Part shown: one piece after another, positions 8,862-17,257 of the stretch
How positions within the stretch are numbered: the first letter of the stretch is position 1
Layout of the letters: each line of letters begins with the position of its first letter
Assembly: GCF_002741945.1 (NCBI RefSeq)
Contig: NZ_MDVN01000020.1
Coordinates: 248,001-312,000, forward strand
DNA length: 64,000 nucleotides
From: Gaetbulibacter sp. 4G1
Lineage (GTDB): Bacteria > Bacteroidota > Bacteroidia > Flavobacteriales > Flavobacteriaceae
Direction of reading: 5' to 3'
Program-made: the position numbers and the translations under genes
Notes under the pieces: model-generated
What the model saw: only the letters and a program-made list of their open reading frames with translations
What the model was told of the DNA's origin: nothing
The model's database searches: none

Positions 8862-9095
8862 TCAGCTTTTTCTATTCCGATTCTTTAACATATTTAAATA
8901 CATATTCTCAACTTTAGTGCGTGCCCAAGGAGTGCGTCTTAAAAATTTTAAGCTAGATTTTACTGAAGGATTATCAGTAAAGCATTTAATTTTAATGGTG
9001 TGACCCATATATTCCCAACCATAGTGAGCTACCAAATCGTTTATAATTTGCTCTAATTTCACTCCATGTAACGGGTTATTTGGTTGAGATTCCAT
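8862..9095 (-). CDS. VF530 family (DUF2132) small DNA-binding-like protein
   Basis: 77-residue conserved protein. It matches the VF530/DUF2132 pattern: [24 protein letters not shown], a central [20 protein letters not shown] and [14 protein letters not shown] structure of a family member suggested a double-stranded DNA-binding fold, but the cellular role is unknown. The stop codon lies nine bases from the right end of accessory unit A, so the unit inserted immediately behind this gene without damaging it. Confidence 0.85.
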   Translation of the reverse strand: MESQPNNPLHGVKLEQIINDLVAHYGWEYMGHTIKIKCFTDNPSVKSSLKFLRRTPWARTKVENMYLNMLKNRNRKS

Positions 9096-9104
9096 AAGCT
9101 GTCT

Positions 9105-9124
9105 GGTCGAGCGCAGTCGAGACC
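9105..9124. repeat. REP-like palindromic repeat
   Basis: GGTCGAGCGCAGTCGAGACC is an imperfect palindrome containing TCGAGCGCAGTCGA, a motif widely seen as intergenic REP-type repeats in Bacteroidota and other bacteria. Only one such copy was seen in intergenic DNA here. Confidence 0.5.
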
Positions 9125-9228
9125 TTCTTAAATGATTTATAATATTAACCTCTCGTCAAGCTGCGTTTGGTATCTTCAATATAAAATATATTTTATATTT
9201 CGATAATGCTCGGGAAGGCAAAAACAAT

Positions 9229-9441
9229 CTACTCTACTAATTCTTTAATTTTTATAGCCTTTTCAAAATGATCTAGCTTATGCTCCATAATCCACCAAGT
9301 TGCCGCTTCCATAAGCAACTCTGGGTCATCATTCTTATTTGCAAAAAAAGCATAAAAAGATAATCCAACATTGCTTCCTTTTTGCTCAATCTTACGGTTA
9401 CAAACTTCAATGATTTTTTTCTTTAAAACGGTTCGCATCAC
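9229..9441 (-). CDS. Small conserved protein of unknown function
   Basis: 70-residue soluble protein, not confidently recognised; it may correspond to a family annotated DUF6500 but this is from memory. It contains CNRKIEQKGSNVGLSFYAF, then LMEAATWWIMEH and LDHFEKAIKIK, with conserved-looking aromatic and charged residues and no membrane segment. It lies two bases downstream of the DEAD-box helicase gene on the same strand, so the two are probably cotranscribed. No function is proposed. Confidence 0.6.
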   Translation of the reverse strand: MMRTVLKKKIIEVCNRKIEQKGSNVGLSFYAFFANKNDDPELLMEAATWWIMEHKLDHFEKAIKIKELVE

Positions 9442-9443
9442 TT

Positions 9444-10745
9444 CTAGTTTCTTCGATCGTTAAACTTCTTTTTATTGTTTCGTTTTGGTCTTCTATTAGA
9501 ATTATTTCGACCTCTATTAGATTGATTAGAGTTAGAATTACGATTATTGTTCCTATTCCTAGGATTTCTAGAACGGTTTTGCCCTGGTTTAATAGGTTCT
9601 GTAGATGCATTTGGGTCAGGTTCAAACCCTTCAACAATTTCTACAGGCAACTTCATTCCAACTAATTTTTCAATTCCTCTTAAATATGTTATTTCGTCTG
9701 CACTCACTAATGATAGCGCTTCACCACTAGCTCCTGCTCTACCCGTTCTACCTATTCTGTGTACATAATCTTCTGAAATATTAGGCAATTCAAAGTTAAC
9801 TACATGAGGTAATAATGGAATATCTAAACCACGAGCCGCAATATCAGTAGCAACTAAAACACGTACATTTCCGTTTTTAAAACCTGCTAATGCCTTAGTT
9901 CTTGCACCTTGGCTTTTATTCCCATGAATAGCCGCTGCAGTAATACCTGAGCTAATCATTTTTTTACAAAGCTTATTTGCGCCATGCTTAGTACGTGTAA
10001 AAACCAACACCTGTTTCCAATTGTCGTCAGAAATAAGCTTGATAATCAAATTAGTTTTCAGGCCTTTGGCTACTCTGTAAACTTTTTGTGAGATTGCTTC
10101 AACAGTTGTATTCTCTGGAGTTGCTTCAACATGTACAGGGTTATTTAAAATACCATGCGCTAACTTTTTAATCTCTTTTGAAAACGTAGCAGAAAACATC
10201 AAATTTTGACGTTTCTCTGGCATAGATTTGATTACTTTTTCAATATCCCTTAAAAAACCCATATCTAACATTCTGTCTGCTTCATCTAAAACAAAAATTT
10301 CAACACGCTTAAGCGATAATAATCCTTGATTTTGTAAATCTAATAAACGTCCTGGAGTAGCTACTAAAATATCAACACCTTGACGGATAGTTGCAACTTG
10401 CGGTTTTTGATTTACGCCTCCAAAAATTACGGCGCTTCTTAAATTTAAAAACTCGCTATATTCTCTAACATTAGCATATACTTGTGCTGCCAATTCTCGT
10501 GTTGGAGTTAAAATTAAAGCCCGTATGGGTCTATATTTTGCTTTCGGATTTTCAGAAAGTATGTGTAAAAGCGGTAATGTAAAACCTGCTGTTTTCCCTG
10601 TTCCTGTTTGCGCCGAAGCTAAAACATCTCTACCCTCTAAAACAGGTGGGATAGCTTTTTGTTGAATAGGACTTGGGGTAGTGTATCCTTTTTTGCTAAT
10701 GGCTTTTAGCAAGGCTTCGGATAAGCCTAAAGAGTTAAATGACAT
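9444..10745 (-). CDS. rhlE: DEAD-box RNA helicase, RhlE type
   Basis: 433-residue ATP-dependent RNA helicase. All core motifs are visible in order: the Q motif near [10 protein letters not shown], motif [21 protein letters not shown] in [13 protein letters not shown] in [28 protein letters not shown] and HRIGRTGR. The final 50 residues are a low-complexity Arg/Asn/Ser-rich tail, typical of RhlE-type helicases and suited to RNA binding. It acts in ribosome assembly or RNA turnover, often at low temperature, by family knowledge. The rhlE symbol is by subfamily resemblance, and several paralogues are usual in flavobacteria. Confidence 0.85.
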   Translation of the reverse strand: MSFNSLGLSEALLKAISKKGYTTPSPIQQKAIPPVLEGRDVLASAQTGTGKTAGFTLPLLHILSENPKAKYRPIRALILTPTRELAAQVYANVREYSEFLNLRSAVIFGGVNQKPQVATIRQGVDILVATPGRLLDLQNQGLLSLKRVEIFVLDEADRMLDMGFLRDIEKVIKSMPEKRQNLMFSATFSKEIKKLAHGILNNPVHVEATPENTTVEAISQKVYRVAKGLKTNLIIKLISDDNWKQVLVFTRTKHGANKLCKKMISSGITAAAIHGNKSQGARTKALAGFKNGNVRVLVATDIAARGLDIPLLPHVVNFELPNISEDYVHRIGRTGRAGASGEALSLVSADEITYLRGIEKLVGMKLPVEIVEGFEPDPNASTEPIKPGQNRSRNPRNRNNNRNSNSNQSNRGRNNSNRRPKRNNKKKFNDRRN

Positions 10746-10867
10746 ATAAATTGTTTAATAAAGTTCTAAAACGAACATTTTTGAGATGACAATCTATAAA
10801 TTACATAGCACCCCCTTTTTAATAAAGCGCAAATGTACATCTTATTTTCTCTATGTTCTTTTAATTC

Positions 10868-10897
10868 TTGGTTTTAAAACAAAAACAATTAACTTCG
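10868..10897 (+). promoter_or_regulatory. Promoter of the M1 aminopeptidase gene
   Basis: TTG (10868-10870) and TAACTTCG (10890-10897) are separated by 19 bases, the normal Bacteroidota spacing. The ATG at 10924 lies 26 bases after the -7 box, which supports that start over the upstream in-frame codon at 10786. Confidence 0.6.
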
Positions 10898-10923
10898 CTC
10901 CTACTTATATTTTTAAATTAATT

Positions 10924-12780
10924 ATGAAAAAAACGCTGTTACTATTAGTGAGTTTAATACTCTTTATTTCGAGTTGTTCTAACAATAATAAAAACGAATC
11001 TATGCCTAGTTATATAGAAGAATCACATTCTTTTTCGCAACCGAATGATGCCGTTATTACGCATTTAGATTTAGATATTAATGTAGACTTTGATAATGAA
11101 ATTATACATGGTAAAGCTTCGTATTTAATTAATAATAATGATGCATCAGAAATAATTCTTGATTCAAAATTCTTAGATATTGAAAATGTTCAAGCTGATG
11201 GTAATGACACCTCTTTTTCTTTAGGTGATTTTGATGAACAGTTAGGAAGCCCTCTTAAAATTGAAATCAAAAAAAACACGAAACGCATTACTATTTTTTA
11301 TAAAACAACTCATAAAACAGAAGCCTTACAATGGCTAAATCCACAACAAACTGCAGATAAAAAACATCCTTTTTTATTTACACAAGGTCAAGCTATTTTA
11401 ACTCGAACATGGATTCCTATTCAAGATAGTCCGCAAATTAGAATTACTTATAATGCTAAAGTTAAAGTCCCTAGTAACTTAATGGCAGTTATGAGTGCTG
11501 AAAACCCAAAGACTAAAATACCTAACGGAGCATATACTTTTAAAATGGCGCAGCCAATTTCTCCATATTTAATTGCGCTAGCAGTTGGAGATTTTGATTA
11601 TAAGGCTATAAGTGACAGAACAGGTATTTATGCCGAAAAATCTATACTAGATAAAGCACATTATGAGTTTTCGGATATGGAAAACATGGTTGCTTCTGCC
11701 GAAAAACTTTACGGAAAATATGCATGGGAGCAGTTTGACGTTATTGTATTACCTCCAAGTTTTCCTTTTGGTGGCATGGAAAATCCGCGATTAACTTTTG
11801 CAACTCCTACTGTAATTGCTGGCGATAAAAGTTTAACATCGCTTATTGCTCATGAATTAGCTCACTCTTGGTCTGGAAATTTAGTTACCAATGCGACTTG
11901 GAATGATTTCTGGTTAAATGAAGGATTTACTGTATATTTTGAGATGCGCATTATGGAAGCCCTTTATGGAAAAGATAGAGCTAACATGCTTGCAAAAATT
12001 GGAAGACAAGATTTAGAAGAAGAATTAGAAGGTTTTAAAGATGCACCAAACGATACTAAATTAAAGCTTAACTTGAAAGATAGGAATCCTGATGATGGCA
12101 TGAATAGTATTGCTTATGATAAAGGGTATTTATTTTTAAGAACTTTAGAAGAAACTGTAGGTCGTGAAAAGTTTGATGCCTTCTTAAAAAACTATTTTCA
12201 AACTCATGCGTTTTCTACAATTAACACCGAAAAATTTATTGATTTTTTAAATACAAATTTATTGGAAAAGTATAGCATCACATTTAACACAAATGAATGG
12301 GTTTATGAAGCAGGAGTGCCAAGTAACCAATCTATTATTGTTTCTGATAAATTTGAAACCGTTGAAAAAACAATTCAGCAATTTGTTAAAACAAATACAG
12401 TAGATAAAGCACTTACCAAAGATTGGACAACTCAAGAATGGGTACATTTTGTTAGAAACTTTCCTAGTGATATTAAAACGGAGCATTTAGCAATGATAGA
12501 CGAAGCTTTTAATTTAACCAACTCAAACAATTCTTATATTGCAATGGTATGGTACGAGCAAGCCATAAATCATGATTACCATGGAAATAATATTGATACA
12601 AAAATTGAAGACTTTTTAATTAAAGTTGGCAGACGATGGTATGTTTCAACTATTTATAAAGCATTTAAAAGAAATAACAAAACTGATGAAGCTTTGGCTA
12701 TATATACAAAAGCAAGACCAAACTATCATGCTGTAACGGCAAATACAATTGATGCATTATTAGGCTATAACCAAGACTAA
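10924..12780 (+). CDS. M1 family zinc aminopeptidase, lipoprotein
   Basis: 618-residue peptidase of the leukotriene A4 hydrolase-like M1 group. The start at ATG 10924 gives a clear lipoprotein signal (MKKTLLLLVSLILFISSC); the longer frame from 10786 would bury it. The exopeptidase motif is GGMEN (residues 283-287), and the zinc site is HELAH (310-314) with the third ligand Glu333 in NEGFT. The C-terminal helical domain is present. It likely trims peptides at the cell surface or in the periplasm. Its stop overlaps that of the convergent glycosylase-like gene by four bases. Confidence 0.9.
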   Translation: MKKTLLLLVSLILFISSCSNNNKNESMPSYIEESHSFSQPNDAVITHLDLDINVDFDNEIIHGKASYLINNNDASEIILDSKFLDIENVQADGNDTSFSLGDFDEQLGSPLKIEIKKNTKRITIFYKTTHKTEALQWLNPQQTADKKHPFLFTQGQAILTRTWIPIQDSPQIRITYNAKVKVPSNLMAVMSAENPKTKIPNGAYTFKMAQPISPYLIALAVGDFDYKAISDRTGIYAEKSILDKAHYEFSDMENMVASAEKLYGKYAWEQFDVIVLPPSFPFGGMENPRLTFATPTVIAGDKSLTSLIAHELAHSWSGNLVTNATWNDFWLNEGFTVYFEMRIMEALYGKDRANMLAKIGRQDLEEELEGFKDAPNDTKLKLNLKDRNPDDGMNSIAYDKGYLFLRTLEETVGREKFDAFLKNYFQTHAFSTINTEKFIDFLNTNLLEKYSITFNTNEWVYEAGVPSNQSIIVSDKFETVEKTIQQFVKTNTVDKALTKDWTTQEWVHFVRNFPSDIKTEHLAMIDEAFNLTNSNNSYIAMVWYEQAINHDYHGNNIDTKIEDFLIKVGRRWYVSTIYKAFKRNNKTDEALAIYTKARPNYHAVTANTIDALLGYNQD

Positions 12781-13457
12781 AAAAACTCTCGGTATTGCAT
12801 CACTCTAAAATCGAAAGTATTAAATTTTGGATTTTTAGCTTTTAATTGTTTGTAAAGCGGAATTCTACTTATTGAAATATTAGCGGCTCCAGAACCAGAA
12901 GTAAGAGAAACGGTTTTAATGATTCGCTGAGGCTGGACAGGTTCCTGTAGGTCGCTTAGAATGACAAATTGATGTATTCGTGGTACTTCATTATTTATCA
13001 ATTCTAGCTTAATATTATAATCCTTAATATGTTTTCTAAAAAAATACTCAGGACCATTTTTACTATTTCCTCCAGTAAACAATAAAGTGTCAATATTTGG
13101 GTATTTTTTTAGATAGTCAATAACATCACGAAGCTTAATATTTTGCATCCCTAAATCAGAAGCATCTATTTTATCGCGTTCTGCACTGTCAACAATATCA
13201 CAAACTCCAATTTTATGTTTTATTAAAAATTTCTTGCGCTCATTTACTGCTTCTTGAGAGTTATCATAACGCAAATTGAGATTATGAATTTTATCTATTT
13301 TTTTCCACAAAGAATTATAATAACTTCCATAACAAAAATTAACATCCTTCTCTAAAAGTTCGCCTGTAGAAAATCGTGGTGGTGGCAACGTGCCTACAAT
13401 TAATTTGGTAGTATCTTTTTGAATAAATGGTTTATATGGGTGTTTATGAAAAAACAT
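12777..13457 (-). CDS. Uracil-DNA glycosylase superfamily-like protein
   Basis: 226-residue protein resembling the uracil-DNA glycosylase fold: an early IVGTLPPPRFSTGE loop, IGVCDIVDSAER, and a late SLTSGSGAANISISRIPLY in place of the usual HPSP loop. Role in base excision is likely but the lesion is unknown. Oddly, 15 codons around FVILSDLQEPVQPQRI are encoded by a REP-like palindromic sequence (12921-12965) read in frame, which looks like an insertion into a surface loop. It starts immediately after the stop of the TPR gene, so they are cotranscribed. Confidence 0.6.
   Translation of the reverse strand: MFFHKHPYKPFIQKDTTKLIVGTLPPPRFSTGELLEKDVNFCYGSYYNSLWKKIDKIHNLNLRYDNSQEAVNERKKFLIKHKIGVCDIVDSAERDKIDASDLGMQNIKLRDVIDYLKKYPNIDTLLFTGGNSKNGPEYFFRKHIKDYNIKLELINNEVPRIHQFVILSDLQEPVQPQRIIKTVSLTSGSGAANISISRIPLYKQLKAKNPKFNTFDFRVMQYREFF
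12921..12965. repeat. REP-like palindrome inside a coding sequence
   Basis: On the minus strand the element runs GTCATTCTAAGCG to CTCAGCGAATC around the perfect inverted repeat ACAGG-AA-CCTGT (12937-12948). GTCATTCTRAGCG is a frequent REP start in Bacteroidota. Its length is 45 bases (15 codons), so the reading frame is kept. Confidence 0.55.
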
Positions 13458-14180
13458 TTATAAATCCTGCAATAGTTTTTCAACTTCTAGTATCGTGGCT
13501 TTAAACAATCTTTTATTAGGCTTTGTCATATGCTGAGATTCTGTGGATATCTCTTCTAAAATTTCTTTGGCCTCGGTTTCTTTTTTTCTACTTATTAAAA
13601 ATTTAGCAAAAATTAATCTTTCATTATAAAATGAATAACGAATGTCTATAGCTCTTAAGTTTGTTTCGGCTTCATCAAACTTACCGAGTCTCTCTAAAGC
13701 TAAACCGTATAAAAATTGTGATCTTGATTTTTTAAATTCTGGATGTTCTTTTATTTTTTCGGCATACAAAACAACACTTTCACAATCTTCAATATTAAAA
13801 TAAGCTTCAATCAATTGCTTAATCACATAAAAATCATTTTGCATATTACCTTCTAAAGCCTCTAGATAATTTGAAATAGCATTATTAAAGTCTTTATTTT
13901 CTAAATGAGCATCAGCTAAATTAACTCTGTTTTGGTAAGATTCTGAAAACTGAAGTTGCTTTTCTAAATCTTTTATTTTTTTGGTTGGGTTTATTATATG
14001 TGTTATTTCACTTGTTATTTTTTCTGCATCACGTTTATTATAAACTTGGGTGATTAAATAGATAGCACACCCTATAGGTCCTAAAAAAAGAATTACAAAC
14101 CACCAATAATATGCATTCCTGTTGTTGTAAAGATGATATAAGCAATAAACTTGAAGCGCAATAATTAAGTAATAATACAT
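13458..14180 (-). CDS. Membrane-anchored TPR protein
   Basis: 240-residue protein with an N-terminal membrane region: about residues 2-16 and 24-46 are hydrophobic with an aromatic-rich YYWWFVILFLGPIG turn, resembling the phospholipase D nuclease N-terminal/PLDc_N type of small helix pair. A predicted helical-repeat region from about residue 70 to 235 follows, with TPR-like units (NRVNLADAHLENKDFNNAISNYLEAL; LYGLALERLGKFDEAETNL). It is likely a scaffold in the cytoplasm next to the inner membrane; partners unknown. The glycosylase-like gene follows directly with no spacer. Confidence 0.65.
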   Translation of the reverse strand: MYYYLIIALQVYCLYHLYNNRNAYYWWFVILFLGPIGCAIYLITQVYNKRDAEKITSEITHIINPTKKIKDLEKQLQFSESYQNRVNLADAHLENKDFNNAISNYLEALEGNMQNDFYVIKQLIEAYFNIEDCESVVLYAEKIKEHPEFKKSRSQFLYGLALERLGKFDEAETNLRAIDIRYSFYNERLIFAKFLISRKKETEAKEILEEISTESQHMTKPNKRLFKATILEVEKLLQDL

Positions 14181-14204
14181 TTAATATTAGTTGGTGTTTT
14201 AATT

Positions 14205-14963
14205 TTATCTTATAAAAACTAGTTCGGTTTCTGTACTCATAGGTTCACTAAAGTTATAACCTTCGTAATTAAATGCTTTCAAATCATCAATAGTTTCAGC
14301 ATTGGTATCTATAACATAACGTGCCATAAAACCACGTGCTTGCTTAGCAAATGTCATAATCATTTTATACTCACCGTTTTTAAAATCTTTAAAATTAGCA
14401 GTAATTACTGGTACTTTTAAGGCTTTAGTATCTATGGCTTTAAAGTATTCATTACTTGCTAAATTTAAAAACAACTCGTCATCTTCTAATTCTTCGTTTA
14501 ATGCATTGGTAATAGTTTTACGCCAAAACTCATACAGGTTTTTGTTTTTACCAACAGGAAATTTAGTTCCCATCTCTAAACGATAAGGCTGAATTAAATC
14601 GGTAGGTTTTAAAATACCATACAAACCAGAAATAATACGCACTGTATTTTGAAGCGTTTCTATTTTTTCTTTAGGAATGTTGTAAGCGTCTAAACCTCTA
14701 TATACATCGCCGCTAAAAGCATAAACGGCAGGTCTAGAATTTTCTTTTGTAAAAGGGAGTGCCCAATCTTGATTACGCTGATAATTTAATTGTCCTAAAT
14801 TATCTGAAATCTTCATAAGCTTCGATAAACTTTTAGCCGATTTCTTTTTAAGTAATTTATTTAAACGTTCAGATTGTTTCAAAAAACAAGCTTCTGTGTT
14901 TTGATTTGTTGGTATTTTACTTTCAAAATCTAAAGACTTTGCTGGTGATAAAACGAGTTTCAT
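14205..14963 (-). CDS. yaaA: Peroxide stress protein YaaA (DUF328)
   Basis: 252-residue cytosolic protein of the YaaA family, which in E. coli lowers free iron during peroxide stress and has a DNA-binding-like fold. Family motifs are MKLVLSPAKSLDF at the start, AVYAFSGDVYRGLDA, IISGLYGILKPTDLIQPYRLEMGTKF as the signature, LNLASNEYFKAID and KQARGFMARYV. The length is usual. It is divergent from accessory unit B, whose promoter starts about 100 bases upstream, so the unit sits in what was the yaaA-sdaA intergenic region. Confidence 0.9.
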   Translation of the reverse strand: MKLVLSPAKSLDFESKIPTNQNTEACFLKQSERLNKLLKKKSAKSLSKLMKISDNLGQLNYQRNQDWALPFTKENSRPAVYAFSGDVYRGLDAYNIPKEKIETLQNTVRIISGLYGILKPTDLIQPYRLEMGTKFPVGKNKNLYEFWRKTITNALNEELEDDELFLNLASNEYFKAIDTKALKVPVITANFKDFKNGEYKMIMTFAKQARGFMARYVIDTNAETIDDLKAFNYEGYNFSEPMSTETELVFIR

Positions 14964-15066
14964 TGAAAATATTTTTTATAACTAACCAAATTTACAATTA
15001 GTAAAGGACTTTTAAAATGTAAGTTAACAATTATTTATAATGACATGATAAATCGAATTGATACTA

Positions 15067-15153
15067 TTGACTTTGTAAAAAAATTCAGCTACCTTCGTTT
15101 AACGTCGGATATAAGTCATTCAAACGACGCATATCCGTAAAAAACATTGGGCG
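15067..15153 (+). promoter_or_regulatory. Left end of unit B: promoter, hairpin and tag
   Basis: TTGAC (15067-15071), 18-base spacer, TACCTTCG (15090-15097). TTCGTTTAACG (15094-15104) overlaps the -7 box and is the inverse of CGTTAAACGAA at the right end. Hairpin arms CGGATATAAGTC (15106-15117) and GACGCATATCCG (15126-15137) pair at 10 of 12. AAAAAACA then TTGGGCG close it. The hairpin would be in the 5' leader of the transcript. Confidence 0.7.
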
Positions 15154-15177
15154 CAATTTTAATGAACAATAGAACTA

Positions 15178-16551
15178 ATGGATAAACATTTGAATCATTT
15201 CGAAGTAAGATGGAAAAATTTTAAAGGATTTAAGGATACTGGTTGGGTTAAAATTAAACCAATAACCATTGTACTTGGTTCAAATAACTGTGGTAAAACT
15301 AACTTCTTAGCTCCACTACTACTTCTAAATCAAACTGTAAACTCAAGAGATCGTTATTCTCCACTAATATTAAAAGGGGACGTTTATGATGGTGGTAACT
15401 ATCAAGAAATAGTCAAAGACTATATAACTGAAAATGAAATATTTTTTGGCTATCGCTATCATATTCATGAGACAGATGAAAAACTTGACCCATTAGGTGA
15501 TGATGCACCTGGAGGTTTCGAAGCTACATTCAAAGTGAATAGTAAGGATGGAGAAATTATTTTGAAGAAAAAAACCATTTATGATATCTATAAAAGAAAA
15601 TTTCTAGGCCTTTCTCTACAGTCATCAGGTAAATATAAATACTCTGGTATTGGAGAAAAAAGTTTAAATAAAAATGAAAAAGATGCTATTCTCAAAAGTG
15701 AGCCTGTTAATTTTTTATTTTCACCCAATACAATCTTATCAGACTTAGAGACTATCCAGGAAGAGGACGTTGAAAATGAAAAAACCAAACGAAAAGTTGA
15801 AAGATTCACGAAAGGTTTTTCTCAATTTCTAAGTGCAATTTCATATAATAATTCTAGAGTAAGAAGATATCTTGGAGATTTAAGTTTTATTGGACCAATT
15901 AGAGAAAACCCTCATAGAATTTATGAAATCACAAATGAAACTTATAATACTGTAGGTACTAAGGGAGAAAATACTCCAAATCTCATAAAGAAAATTGGAG
16001 ATGATAATAAAGAATTGAATGGTTGGATTAAAAAATTTGGTTTTGGAGATAAAATAGAATTAAAACACCACTATAGTAATACATATTCACTTAGGTTTTT
16101 AAAGAATGGAACTCACTTCTATACAAGTATAGCAAATGCTGGTTTTGGAGCTTCTCAAGTTTTACCTTTGATACTTCAAGCAGTTGTTTCTCCAAAAAGA
16201 AGTATTACAATTGCTGAACAACCCGAAATACACTTGAACCCTAAGATACAGTGTGAACTTGCAGATTTATTTGTATCGATGGCTGACAAAGGTCAAACTA
16301 TAATTGCTGAGACACATAGCGAACATCTATTACTCCGATTAAGAAGGCTTATCGCAGAAAATAAAATTGATGCTGATAATGTTGCCATATACTTTGTAGA
16401 GAAAAAAGAACATGATTCAACAATTAAAGAAATAAAGTTACAAGAGAATGGCCATATTAAACCTATTCATTGGCCAAAAGATTTTTTTGGAGAATCATTA
16501 AAAGAATCATTAGCGATGGCAAGTGAACAAGCAAAAAGAAAGAAGAAATGA
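15178..16551 (+). CDS. AAA15-type ATPase with C-terminal DUF3696
   Basis: 457-residue SMC/ABC-like ATPase. Walker A is GSNNCGKT (residues 34-41) after FEVRWKNFKGFKDTG, a signature-like GFGASQVLPLI lies near residue 322, Walker B AEQPEIHLNPKIQ near 344, and the switch histidine AETHSEHLLLRL near 380. The end, with DFFGES and IHWP, fits DUF3696, which caps AAA_15 ATPases. There is no TOPRIM or nuclease domain in this protein. It overlaps the PIN-like gene by four bases (ATGA), so the two form a coupled pair. Similar ATPase-effector pairs act in anti-phage defence; that role here is inference. It is cargo of unit B. Confidence 0.85.
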   Translation: MDKHLNHFEVRWKNFKGFKDTGWVKIKPITIVLGSNNCGKTNFLAPLLLLNQTVNSRDRYSPLILKGDVYDGGNYQEIVKDYITENEIFFGYRYHIHETDEKLDPLGDDAPGGFEATFKVNSKDGEIILKKKTIYDIYKRKFLGLSLQSSGKYKYSGIGEKSLNKNEKDAILKSEPVNFLFSPNTILSDLETIQEEDVENEKTKRKVERFTKGFSQFLSAISYNNSRVRRYLGDLSFIGPIRENPHRIYEITNETYNTVGTKGENTPNLIKKIGDDNKELNGWIKKFGFGDKIELKHHYSNTYSLRFLKNGTHFYTSIANAGFGASQVLPLILQAVVSPKRSITIAEQPEIHLNPKIQCELADLFVSMADKGQTIIAETHSEHLLLRLRRLIAENKIDADNVAIYFVEKKEHDSTIKEIKLQENGHIKPIHWPKDFFGESLKESLAMASEQAKRKKK

Positions 16552-17018
16552 CAGATATTGTTATAGACACTTGCACTTTAAAACACGCTGATAATCCTAA
16601 TTCTAAATATTTTGAAAGCTCAATTGAATTTATAGAACTCATGTTTAATAATTCAATATCGTGCGTGGTTGATGAAGGTTTTTCACTAAACGAAACAGAA
16701 AACAGAAGCTATATTGGTTTGGAATTCATCAAACATCTGCAACCAGGTTCTTTAGGTTATAACTTAATCATTCAATTTGCAACCTCAGGTAGATTAGACT
16801 TTGTTTCTAACAAAATACCAAATAATCACAAAAATTATATTGAACAAATCATTTCAAATAAAAAAGACAGAATGTTTTTGCGTGTTGCTTATAATTCACA
16901 TGAAAAAATTTTAGCGTCTCATGATTTTACTGATTATCAAAAAAGAAAAAGAAGGAAAATTAAAAAAGATTTATCCATTTCAATTCAAACAGCTGAAGAA
17001 TTAAATCCAGAACTCTAA
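16548..17018 (+). CDS. PIN-domain-like nuclease, partner of the DUF3696 ATPase
   Basis: 156-residue protein with a PIN ribonuclease layout. Asp7 in IVIDTCTL, Glu43 in VVDEGFS, Asp107 in NKKDRMFLRVAYNS and Asp126 in LASHDF give the four acidic positions of the metal site, and the LASHDF strand is typical. It is translationally coupled to the ATPase upstream. By analogy with ATPase-plus-nuclease defence pairs it may be an RNA- or tRNA-cleaving effector held in check by the ATPase; no named system was recognised. The antitag of unit B begins six bases after the stop. Confidence 0.7.
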   Translation: MTDIVIDTCTLKHADNPNSKYFESSIEFIELMFNNSISCVVDEGFSLNETENRSYIGLEFIKHLQPGSLGYNLIIQFATSGRLDFVSNKIPNNHKNYIEQIISNKKDRMFLRVAYNSHEKILASHDFTDYQKRKRRKIKKDLSISIQTAEELNPEL

Positions 17019-17023
17019 AACTT

Positions 17024-17163
17024 CGCCCAACAACGTGTATAATTAATTGCTGCGCTAGTTGGTTAAGAGAAAGGTTTATTCTTATATTTAATTACTGATT
17101 TCCATCGGAATCATCCTGCGGACGATTCCGCAACTAATCATACACAAACACGTTAAACGAACT
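17024..17163 (+). repeat. Right end of unit B, attC-like folded site
   Basis: Outer boxes are GCCCAAC (17025-17031) and GTTAAAC (17152-17158). Arms AACGTGTATAATTAATTGC (17032-17050) and the complement at 17130-17154 pair at 17 of 19 positions, with six extra bases bulged out of the second arm. A nested perfect hairpin CGGAATC / GATTCCG lies at 17106-17130. Box-to-box length of 134 bases is within the attC range. Confidence 0.65.
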
Positions 17164-17249
17164 TTCGAAAAATACATTTAATAGTTTAAATACGCTTATT
17201 CTCTTCGATGTTAAGGAACTATGCTTAAATAATTTTGCAAAAAAACAGC

Positions 17250-17257
17250 TATCTTCG
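17250..17257 (+). promoter_or_regulatory. -7 box upstream of the serine dehydratase gene
   Basis: TATCTTCG in the context ACAGCTATCTTCGTTTA closely resembles the promoter part of the accessory-unit left ends, but the following hairpin and tag are absent. It lies 49 bases before the ATG. The 17164-17306 stretch otherwise shows no gene. Confidence 0.45.

Larger units (their letters stand above)
15067..17163 (+). mobile_element. Accessory unit B: integron-cassette-like unit carrying an ATPase and a PIN protein
   Basis: Best preserved unit. The left end (15067-15146) is followed by tag TTGGGCG (15147-15153), two genes, the exact complementary antitag CGCCCAA (17024-17030) and the right end closing with CGTTAAACGAAC. 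Pairing of tag with antitag extends to 12 of 14 bases. The end boxes GCCCAAC (17025-17031) and GTTAAAC (17152-17158) fit the integron attC boxes RYYYAAC and GTTRRRY. It is inserted between yaaA and sdaA, which are divergent. The integron-like interpretation is inference; no integrase lies in the window. Confidence 0.65.

Noticed and set aside
8746-9003. 85-codon plus-strand frame behind the serine hydrolase
   Set aside because: It runs through the right end of unit A and antisense through the recognisable VF530 gene; no motif supports it.
9407-9637. 76-codon minus-strand frame rich in Ile and Glu
   Set aside because: It overlaps the Arg/Asn-rich tail of the DEAD-box helicase in another frame; low-complexity shadow.
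10868-10923. TTAACTTCG before the M1 peptidase as another unit left end
   Set aside because: It is a normally spaced promoter without TTCGTTTAACG, hairpin, tag or right end.
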